Source: JACDAN01 sp963802375 (GTDB lineage Bacteria; Actinomycetota; Thermoleophilia; Gaiellales; Gaiellaceae). From it: DNA of 27,853 nucleotides. The DNA lies in assembly GCA_963802375.1 (NCBI GenBank), contig CAWDIJ010000016.1, positions 1-27,853 on the forward strand, given 5' to 3'. A model generated the notes under the pieces. The model worked only from the letters and a program-made list of their open reading frames with translations. It did not search any database and was not told the origin of the DNA. Shown piece by piece: positions 23,010 to 27,853 of this stretch (position 1 is its first letter; each line of letters opens with the position of its first letter). Made by a program: the position numbers and the translations under genes.

Positions 23010-23643
23010 AGACAGGCTCCGCGCCGCCGTCGCAGCAGGAGTGCTCGCATCCGAGGACTCGCACCGGGCGCTCCTGCAGGCGACCGTCGAGGTCGCTCGC
23101 GGGATCTTCTACGCCAAGGCCTCGTCGGTCCTCCTCTACGACGAGCAGACGGACGAGCTCGTCTTCGAGGCGGTCGCCGGCGAGGGCTCCAAGAATCTGA
23201 TCGGCGAGCGGCTGCCGTCCAGCACTGGCATCGGCGGTTGGGTGCTCGTGACGCGGCAGCCGATCGTCCTTGACGACGTCTCGCAGGATCCGCGCTTCGC
23301 CGAGGATGCGGCGAAGAAGACGGGGTTTGTCCCGAAGGGGCTGATGTGCGTTCCGCTGATTCACCAGGAGGAACCGCTCGGCATCCTCTACGTCCTCGAC
23401 AGGCCGCAGGAGTCGCGGTTCTCGCTCGAGGAGATGGAGCTTCTGGGCCTCTTCGGGAACCAGGCCGCGATCGCGCTCGACCTGCTCCGGAAGGCGCGCC
23501 GCGCCAAGGCGGTGCTCGAGGACGCGGACACCGACTCCGCGCTCCTCGCGCGGGTCGCGGAGAATCTCGAGGAGCTCGACGGGCCGCGCCGCGCCGCCGG
23601 CGTCGAGCTCCTCCGCTCCCTGGAACGCCTCTTCAAAGACTGA
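23002..23643 (+). CDS. GAF-domain protein, 213 aa
   Basis: Residues ~15-165 form one GAF domain: HRALLQATVEVARGIFYAKAS, SVLLYDEQTDELVFEAVAGEGSK, the GERLPSSTGIGGWVLVTRQPIVLDDVSQDPRF core, LMCVPLIHQEEPLGILYVLDR and FSLEEMELLGLFGNQAAIALD. A helical tail of ~50 residues follows (AVLEDADTDSALLARVAENLEEL, then ELLRSLERLF) with no HTH, kinase or cyclase output domain. GAF domains bind cyclic nucleotides, small ligands or haem, or mediate dimerisation; the ligand here is unknown. ATG 23002 overlaps the end of the peptidase gene (stop 23007-23009), so the two are translationally coupled. It probably works through a protein partner in the same operon. Confidence 0.9.
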   Translation: MTEDRLRAAVAAGVLASEDSHRALLQATVEVARGIFYAKASSVLLYDEQTDELVFEAVAGEGSKNLIGERLPSSTGIGGWVLVTRQPIVLDDVSQDPRFAEDAAKKTGFVPKGLMCVPLIHQEEPLGILYVLDRPQESRFSLEEMELLGLFGNQAAIALDLLRKARRAKAVLEDADTDSALLARVAENLEELDGPRRAAGVELLRSLERLFKD

Positions 23644-23666
23644 AGCCGGGTCTGGGAAAGACTGAA

Positions 23667-23684
23667 GCCGGGGCTGGCCCCGGC
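23667..23684. terminator. Hairpin between convergent GAF and repeat-protein genes
   Basis: A perfect 7-bp GC stem (gccgggg/ccccggc) with loop ctgg. The preceding gactgaagccggg is a direct repeat of the sequence around the GAF stop at 23638-23650. No T tract follows. It probably separates the two convergent transcripts. Confidence 0.5.
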
Positions 23685-23713
23685 CTCAGGCAACGCGGAA
23701 ACGCAATCCCGGT

Positions 23714-23932
23714 CTAGGCGTCCTGCCGCTCGATCTGGCCCATCTGGTGGGCCTCGACATCGTCGTTGCGTGCGGGCGCGTCGTTGCGATGGGCCTCGTC
23801 GTTGCGGTGGGCCTCGTCGTTGCGACCCATCTGGTGCGCCTCGACGTCGTCATTGCGATGGGCCTCGTCGTTGCGATGGGCCTCGTCGTTGCGGTGGGCC
23901 TCGTCGTTGCGCCCGATCTGATCCTCCGACAT
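23714..23932 (-). CDS. Repeat protein of RNDEAH hexapeptides, 72 aa (hypothetical)
   Basis: ATG 23932 follows aaaggagaccaggga, a strong ribosome binding site, so this is very likely translated. After MSEDQIG the protein is RNDEAH three times, RNDDVEAHQMG, RNDEAH twice, RNDAPA and a second RNDDVEAHQMG, ending QIERQDA. Every unit starts RND, and almost all end in EAH. The composition (Asn, Asp, Glu, Arg, His) is fully hydrophilic, probably disordered, with possible metal binding through Asp/Glu/His. No Cys, no membrane segment, no signal peptide. I do not recognise a characterised family. Expansion by 18-bp repeat slippage is evident at DNA level. It is convergent with the GAF gene and divergent from the MFS-cNMP transporter, with which it shares a 115-bp promoter region. 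Confidence 0.8.
   Translation of the reverse strand: MSEDQIGRNDEAHRNDEAHRNDEAHRNDDVEAHQMGRNDEAHRNDEAHRNDAPARNDDVEAHQMGQIERQDA
23739..23911. repeat. Coding tandem array of 18-bp units
   Basis: Units of atgggcctcgtcgttgcg (three exact copies) and gtgggcctcgtcgttgcg (two) alternate with two 33-bp units related to cccatctggtgggcctcgac. All are multiples of three and keep the minus frame of the RNDEAH protein open. The near-identity points to recent slippage or unequal recombination, so length may vary between strains. Confidence 0.85.
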
Positions 23933-23966
23933 TCCCTGGTCTCCTTTCACGTTGGTCGACCGCATT

Positions 23967-23988
23967 CGAACCACCAGACGGCGGTTCG
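23967..23988. promoter_or_regulatory. Inverted repeat in the divergent repeat-protein/MFS promoter region
   Basis: cgaacc (23967-23972) and ggttcg (23983-23988) are separated by 10 bases, midway in the 115-bp gap between the two divergent starts. The spacing fits a dimeric repressor operator, but the half-sites are short and no known regulator box is recognised. Confidence 0.25.
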
Positions 23989-24047
23989 TACCGGAATCTT
24001 CCCACGTTCGATTCGAAAAGCACAGTCGGCCGTGGAATGCTTCGCGT

Positions 24048-25706
24048 GTGAAAGCGCTGCGGAGACGCTTCAGGGACTCTGCGCGCTCGTTCGGGCAGGT
24101 CTTCGCCAACCCGAACATCCGGCGGATCGAGGGCGCCTGGGCGGCGTCGATCATCGCCCACTGGGCCTACGGGATCGCGCTTGCGGTGTACGCGTACCGC
24201 GACGGCGGCGCCGCGGCGGTCGGCCTGGTCGGGCTCGTCCGCTTCCTTCCCTCCGCGGTCGCCTCGCCGTTCGCATCGGTCCTCGGCGACCGGTACCGCC
24301 GCGAGCGGGTGATCGTCGTCGCGGAGCTCGTGCGCGCCGTGCTCCTGGCGGCGACGACCGCGGTGGTCGTGCTGGACGGCTCGCCGGTTGTGGTCTACGT
24401 CCTCGCCGGCCTGGTCGCAATCGCGTACTCGGCCGTTCGGCCGGCGCAGGCGGCACTGCTCCCGACTGTCGCGAGGACCCCGAAGGAGCTGACCGCCGCC
24501 AACGTGACCTCGAGCACGATCGAAAGCCTCGGGGTCTTCGGCGGCCCGGCGATCGGCGGCGTGCTGCTGGCCGCGACAAGTGAGCAGGTGGTCTTCGGGG
24601 CCTGCGCAGCGGCCTTCCTGCTCGCGGCGCTGCTGGTAAGTCGTGTGCGGGTGGAGACGCAGCCCGAGCCCCGCGAGCGCCGCGAGGACGTCCTGCGCGA
24701 GTTCACGGCCGGCTTCGCCACGATCTTCCGCGAGCCGGGGCTCCGCGTCATGGTGGTGCTGCTCGCTTCGCAGACGCTCGTCGCCGGAGCGCTCAACGTC
24801 TTGATCGTCGTCACGGCACTCGAGCTGCTGGAGCTGGGTGAAGACGGAGTCGGGTTCCTCAACTCGGCGGTGGGGATCGGAGGGCTGGTCGGCGCGCTCG
24901 TCGCCGCGCTGCTGATCGGTCGGCGCCTGTCGTCCAACTTCCTCGTCGGAATCGTGCTCTGGGGCATTCCGATCGCCCTGATCGGCGTCTTTCCCAACCT
25001 TCTCATGGCGCTCCTGCTTCTTGCGGTGGTCGGGCTCGGGAACACGCTCGTCGACGTGTCGGCGTTCACGCTCCTCCAGCGCGCTGTACCGGACGACGTG
25101 TTGGCCCGCGCCTTCGGCGCCGTTCAGGGGCTCTGGGTCGCGACGATCGGGATCGGCGCCATCATTGCGCCGCTGCTCATCGCCGCCGTGGACATCCGCG
25201 GCGCGCTGATGATCACCGGCGCGCTCCTGCCGATCCTCGCCACGCTCCTCCGCAGCCGGCTCGCGCAGCTCGACGAGGTGCCGGTGCCGGAGCGGGAGCT
25301 CGAGCTGCTGCGCGGCATCGCGCTGTTCGCGCCGCTTCCCCAGCCGACGCAGGAGAGCCTCGCGCAGGTGCTGAGCCCGGTTCGACTGGCCTCGGCCGAG
25401 GAGCTCTTCCGGCAGGGCGACGTCGGCGACCGCTTCTACATCGTCGCCGACGGCCACGTGGAGATCGTCATCGACGGGGGTGTCGTGCGCGAGACAGGTC
25501 CAGGCGGCTACTTCGGCGAGATCGCGCTCCTGCGGGACGTTCCGCGCACGGCTACGGTGCGGGCGAAGGGCGACGTCGAGCTCTTTGCGCTTGACCGCGA
25601 CGACTTCATCGCCGCGGTGACGGGACACGATGCGAGCGCCGAGGTCGCGGACTCGGTGATCGCCACCCGGCTCGGGTCGCTGCGTCCGGGGATGGCCTCG
25701 GTCTAG
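24048..25706 (+). CDS. MFS transporter fused to a C-terminal cyclic-nucleotide-binding domain, 552 aa
   Basis: Start taken as the GTG at 24048 (VKALRRRFRDSARSFGQ). Residues ~25-405 are an MFS permease of the MFS_3 (enterobactin/macrolide-exporter-like) type. Features are IEGAWAASIIAHWAYGIALA, the loop LGDRYRRERV near 85, PAQAALLPTVARTPKELTAANVTSSTIESLGVFGGPAIGG, a second half with SAVGIGGLVGALVAALLIG and FTLLQRAVPDDVLARAFG, and about 12 helices in all. Residues ~430-535 are a cNMP/CAP-type domain: LFRQGDVGDRFYIVADGHVEIV and the phosphate-binding cassette YFGEIALLRDVPRTATVRA, with the conserved Glu and Arg-Thr. The transporter is thus likely gated by, or sensitive to, cAMP or a related nucleotide. 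The substrate is unknown. The stop shares a CTAG with the convergent acetyltransferase gene. Confidence 0.9.
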   Translation: MKALRRRFRDSARSFGQVFANPNIRRIEGAWAASIIAHWAYGIALAVYAYRDGGAAAVGLVGLVRFLPSAVASPFASVLGDRYRRERVIVVAELVRAVLLAATTAVVVLDGSPVVVYVLAGLVAIAYSAVRPAQAALLPTVARTPKELTAANVTSSTIESLGVFGGPAIGGVLLAATSEQVVFGACAAAFLLAALLVSRVRVETQPEPRERREDVLREFTAGFATIFREPGLRVMVVLLASQTLVAGALNVLIVVTALELLELGEDGVGFLNSAVGIGGLVGALVAALLIGRRLSSNFLVGIVLWGIPIALIGVFPNLLMALLLLAVVGLGNTLVDVSAFTLLQRAVPDDVLARAFGAVQGLWVATIGIGAIIAPLLIAAVDIRGALMITGALLPILATLLRSRLAQLDEVPVPERELELLRGIALFAPLPQPTQESLAQVLSPVRLASAEELFRQGDVGDRFYIVADGHVEIVIDGGVVRETGPGGYFGEIALLRDVPRTATVRAKGDVELFALDRDDFIAAVTGHDASAEVADSVIATRLGSLRPGMASV

Positions 25707-26623
25707 AGGTTCTTTCCGACGACGAGCCGGCGGACCGTGGGTCGATAACCGAGGTGCTCGTTCAGAGCCAGCATGTCGGCGTTCGTCGTGTCGTTGGACG
25801 TGACGATCGTCCGCACTCCGGCCTCCGCCGCCCAGCGAATCGTCGCCTCCTTCGCCAGGCGCGCGAGCCCGCGCCGGCGAAACTCCGGCGCCGTCCCGGT
25901 CATCTCGTTCGCCGCACGCGCTCCCTCCCGGTCGGCGGTGAGCCATGCGAAGGCCGCCGGCCGGTCGCCGACGAGGACGACGGCGCTCAGGTCCAGGTCG
26001 AGCTCCGGATTACCGAGCGTCTCCGGGAGCCAGTCTTCGAACGCCATGGCGTGCGTGTAGTCGTCAGGCATGTCCCGTTCCGCAGCGTCGTAGAGCGCGA
26101 AGAGCTCCCGTTCGCGGTCGCGCACTTCGCGCAACCGGGCGACGGAGACCTCGCCGAAGCGCTCGGCTTTCGCACCTGCAGCCGAGACCACCTCCAGCTC
26201 CCAGTACTGCTCGCTCCGTCCCTCTTCGAACCCGAGCCGCCGGGCGAAGGCCCGTGCCTCCGGCTCATCGTCTCGGACGGTCGATTCGAGCCGCCGGGCG
26301 CCGTGCCCGACGATGTGAGCCGCGGCCGTCTCGAAGAGTCGCGTCCCGAGACCGCGACGACGGTATGCGGGCACCACACCTGACCAGATGCCCGCGATCC
26401 CCTCCGCCTGAAGCGCCCAGCGCAGGCGCGAGTTGCCGAACCCGATGACCTCGCCGCCCGCCTCGGCCACCCAGGCCCGCATCGCGGCGCGCTCAGGCTG
26501 TTGCTCGATCCAGTGGACGAGGCCCGGCGCGGTGACGACTTCCTCCGCCCAGAGCTCCCGGAAGAGCGGCATCGTCGCCTCGGCGTCCTCGCGGCGCCAC
26601 GGCCGGATCTCGGGCTCAGCCAA
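25703..26623 (-). CDS. Double-domain GNAT acetyltransferase, 306 aa
   Basis: Two GNAT folds in tandem. The N-terminal one (about 1-150): EIRPWRREDAEATMPLFRELW, then MRAWVAEAGGEVIGFGNSRL, then VVPAYRRRGLGTRLFETAAAH (the acetyl-CoA 'R..G.G' loop) and AFARRLGFEEG. The C-terminal one (about 160-306): AVVLVGDRPAAFAWLTADRE, TGTAPEFRRRGLARLAKEATIRWAAEAGV and MLALNEHLGYRPTVRR, with its own acetyl-CoA loop. This resembles mycothiol-synthase-like duplicated GNAT proteins, but the substrate cannot be inferred. The likely start is TTG 26623 (LAEPEIRPW), overlapping the stop of the VOC gene by eight bases; no ATG or GTG fits better. The two genes form one minus-strand operon. The stop overlaps that of the MFS gene (CTAG at 25703-25706). 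Confidence 0.88.
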   Translation of the reverse strand: MAEPEIRPWRREDAEATMPLFRELWAEEVVTAPGLVHWIEQQPERAAMRAWVAEAGGEVIGFGNSRLRWALQAEGIAGIWSGVVPAYRRRGLGTRLFETAAAHIVGHGARRLESTVRDDEPEARAFARRLGFEEGRSEQYWELEVVSAAGAKAERFGEVSVARLREVRDRERELFALYDAAERDMPDDYTHAMAFEDWLPETLGNPELDLDLSAVVLVGDRPAAFAWLTADREGARAANEMTGTAPEFRRRGLARLAKEATIRWAAEAGVRTIVTSNDTTNADMLALNEHLGYRPTVRRLVVGKNL

Positions 26624-27041
26624 GACCCTTGGCGCGCAGCTCCTCGCGAGCCTGCTCGGTCTTCTCGAGCCCGTCGAGGCCCATGCCTCGAAGGATCTCG
26701 GGCGCCTTCGTGAACTGGACGTCCTCGTATCCGACCACCTCGACGTTGTTGCCCCAGGGATCGTGGATCCGGTTGCCGCTGACCTCCACGCCGGCAGCGC
26801 GTGCCGCGTCCAGCGCGCCCTGCTTGTCGTCGACGACAAGCCCGAAGTGCCTGTGGTCGTCCGGCGCCTGGCGCCGCCCCTCGGCGAGCGCGAGGAACTG
26901 GTCACCGATGTCGACGAACGCCATCCGGCCGGAGCGTCCACGAAGCGACAGATCGAAGATTCGCCCGTAGAACTCGAGCGCCTCCTCGACGCTCCCGACC
27001 TCCAGCGCCACGTGGTTGATTCCGACAAGCTTCGGCTTCAT
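26616..27041 (-). CDS. VOC-family (glyoxalase/bleomycin-resistance fold) protein, 141 aa
   Basis: MKPKLVGINHVALEVGSVEEALEFYGRIFDLSL is the signature start of the vicinal-oxygen-chelate fold, with metal-ligand His10. Next come MAFVDIGDQFLALAEG, the second His in HRHFGLVVDDKQGALDAARAAGVEV and the DPWGNNVEVVGYEDV strand with the final Glu ligand. The length (about 140) fits a single-domain dimeric VOC enzyme. Functions in the family range from glyoxalase and dioxygenase to antibiotic binding; none can be chosen here. A C-terminal charged helix (EKTEQAREELRAKGLG) is extra. ATG 27041 is back-to-back with the TTG of the divergent gene. The downstream GNAT gene overlaps its stop. Confidence 0.9.
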   Translation of the reverse strand: MKPKLVGINHVALEVGSVEEALEFYGRIFDLSLRGRSGRMAFVDIGDQFLALAEGRRQAPDDHRHFGLVVDDKQGALDAARAAGVEVSGNRIHDPWGNNVEVVGYEDVQFTKAPEILRGMGLDGLEKTEQAREELRAKGLG

Positions 27042-27442
27042 TGATCGTCTCGCTCCACCTTGCCACGGGCGCCGTGGGCGGTGCGCTCGTCCGCTCGCCC
27101 TGGGCGGCTGCCGCTGTCGGGCCGCTCCTGCACTTCCTCGGTGATCGCGTACCCCATGAGGACATCGACTCGATGGGCTTCGAGCTTCGCTGCGGCATCC
27201 TCGGCGGCCTCGCGCTCGCTCTTGTGCGGGGCCCTCTCGACGCGGCGACCGTCGGCGGGATCGCGTCGATCGCGCCCGACCTGGAGCACGCCCTCCGGCT
27301 CCCGAGGCCGGGCGGGAGGAAGCTGTTCCCCAGTCACCGGATCCCGGGCTGGCACCGGCCGGGCGGCCTGACGGTAGAGGCGCAGCTGCTGATCGCCGGC
27401 GTGCTGCTCGGCTCCGTCCTTGCCGCCGGGTTCAGGCGCTAG
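27041..27442 (+). CDS. Small His/Asp-motif membrane protein (YdjM/DUF457-like hydrolase type), 133 aa
   Basis: IVSLHLATGAVGGALV, then AAAAVGPLLHFLGDRVPHEDID, CGILGGLALALV, ASIAPDLEHALRLPRP, SHRIPGWHR and a C-terminal helix LLIAGVLLGSVLAAG. The series 'HLATG', 'HFLGD.VPHEDID', 'APDLEH' and 'SHR...WHR' matches the pattern of membrane-bound metal-dependent hydrolases of the YdjM/DUF457 group ('H...G', 'H...D..PH', 'PDiD', 'HRG.THS'). Those proteins have three or four helices and an unknown physiological substrate. The frame starts with TTG 27041, overlapping by one base the ATG of the divergent VOC gene. A GTG at 27074 is the next candidate but would remove the conserved-looking HLATG. Confidence 0.65.
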   Translation: MIVSLHLATGAVGGALVRSPWAAAAVGPLLHFLGDRVPHEDIDSMGFELRCGILGGLALALVRGPLDAATVGGIASIAPDLEHALRLPRPGGRKLFPSHRIPGWHRPGGLTVEAQLLIAGVLLGSVLAAGFRR

Positions 27443-27650
27443 CCGGCTCCGATGGGTGCTGGAGGCGAGAGGCTCGGCTAGACCGTCGAGCGGACTACCG
27501 AGAAACCGAGAGTATCCGCGAGCACCCGAACGAGCTTCGGTGTTTCCATCCATGAGGTCCCCCAGGGGAGCCCACCCCGCACGATTCGCACGAATCGCGC
27601 GAGCCGCTTAGCTCAGGCTTGCGGCCTCCGCTCGGCTTGCGCGCCGTGAA
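27443..27650. other. Intergenic region before the tRNA-Lys fragment
   Basis: No supportable gene. An inverted repeat cgattcg-ca-cgaatcg lies near 27580-27595, and a Cys-free low-complexity frame on the plus strand is not credible. This is presumably the original chromosomal sequence downstream of the tRNA-Lys 3' end. Confidence 0.4.
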
Positions 27651-27695
27651 TGGGCCGGGCAGGGATCGAACCTGCGACCTTGGGATTAAAAGTCC
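27651..27695 (-). other. Isolated 3' half of tRNA-Lys(TTT): probable attachment site of an integrated element
   Basis: The minus strand carries ggactTTTaatcc (anticodon stem start and loop with anticodon TTT), the variable region, the T arm gcagg-ttcgatc-cctgc, the acceptor strand ccggccc and discriminator A. Only three anticodon-stem pairs form (gga/tcc), and the upstream sequence diverges. No D arm or 5' acceptor strand occurs in the 158 bases to the window edge. A break in the anticodon stem-loop with an intact 3' half is the usual footprint of a tyrosine recombinase that integrates into a tRNA gene. The element would lie to the right (beyond 27695) and the chromosome to the left. Confidence 0.65.
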
Positions 27696-27853
27696 GCGCG
27701 GAACCGCGGAAACCAATTGTTCTCAGCTGAAACTGCCTGCAACGACCACGATTCGACGCTGTAGCGAACTGCAACGAGCTGCAGATCCCGGAGACAAGTC
27801 CGTACTCCCATTCGTACTCGCGTCTGTCGTCCGACCGGACAACTGAAGCGCGA
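27696..27853. other. Possible start of an integrated element
   Basis: No complete gene. An inverted repeat ccgcg/cgcgg lies next to the tRNA break. The 9-mer ctgcaacga occurs twice, at 27737-27745 and 27769-27777, as arm-type integrase sites may do. A minus frame is open from the edge to a TGA at 27723-27725 and could be the end of a gene outside the window; I cannot assign it. Confidence 0.3.

Noticed and set aside
23747..23950. Plus-strand hydrophobic repeat frame (VVAMGLVVAVGL...)
   Set aside because: Antisense of the RNDEAH repeat; the minus frame has the ribosome binding site, and the plus frame runs on without one into the Arg-rich antisense of the transporter region.
27495..27846. Frames through the tRNA-Lys fragment (GRDRTCDLGIKSP on plus, LLIPRSQVRSLPGP on minus)
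   Set aside because: Both are typical mis-annotations produced by translating tRNA sequence.
27651..27853. Group I intron in tRNA-Lys
   Set aside because: No 5' exon, D arm or intron core appears in the available 158 bases; the attachment-site explanation is simpler, though only sequence to the right can exclude an intron.

Overview
The window is very GC-rich, densely packed chromosomal DNA. GC content, frequent GTG/TTG starts, many genes with no clear ribosome binding site, a fused homocysteine methyltransferase/methylene-THF reductase, two SARP/BTAD-type regulators and a MarP-like protease all point to an actinobacterial lineage. The class Thermoleophilia (Gaiellales/Solirubrobacterales-like) is my best guess. 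This is inference from gene content; no rRNA or other marker is present to confirm it.

Left part (1-9.3 kb). A minus-strand group holds a truncated, apparently frameshifted gene at the edge, a frameshifted HdeD/DUF308 membrane protein translationally coupled to a coiled-coil protein, and a large AfsR-like regulator (wHTH + BTAD + NB-ARC + TPR). Next come two gene remnants, an FtsH C-terminus and a rhomboid N-terminus. A plus-strand run follows: ZIP-type metal transporter, AI-2E/PerM transporter and a YceI protein with a broken C-terminus. A diacylglycerol-kinase-like lipid kinase and a DUF1269 membrane protein close this part.

Middle (9.3-19 kb). A small HicA-like ORF, a ScyD/ScyE-type secreted beta-propeller protein and a small secreted Cys protein lie on the minus strand. 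Then comes a membrane-anchored BTAD regulator whose C-terminal half is an extracytoplasmic beta-propeller, converging on an orphan peptide-type ABC substrate-binding protein. A tRNA-Asp(GTC) gene, an NTF2-like protein, a MarP-like protease and the HMT-MTHFR fusion follow. A 380-bp intergenic region holds a tandem 28-nt hairpin repeat, a strong plus-strand intrinsic terminator with no gene in front of it, and a 21-nt perfect palindrome.

Right part (19-27.9 kb). A frameshifted SDR gene diverges from a six-gene plus-strand run: M55 D-aminopeptidase, sigma factor, an unrecognised 83-aa protein, a FTCD-C-like protein, a signal-less subtilisin-like peptidase and a GAF protein. The last five look like one operon and are the best candidate for an undescribed regulatory module. 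A 72-aa protein made almost entirely of RNDEAH-type repeats follows, divergent from an MFS transporter with a fused cyclic-nucleotide-binding domain. Then come a double GNAT acetyltransferase, a VOC protein and a small HxxxD-rich membrane protein. At the right edge lies an isolated 3' half of a tRNA-Lys(TTT) gene, best explained as the attachment-site copy of an integrated element beginning beyond it.

Several genes carry single frameshifts (HdeD, SDR, YceI, edge gene). Either the assembly has indel errors or the region is accumulating pseudogenes; the sequence alone cannot decide.
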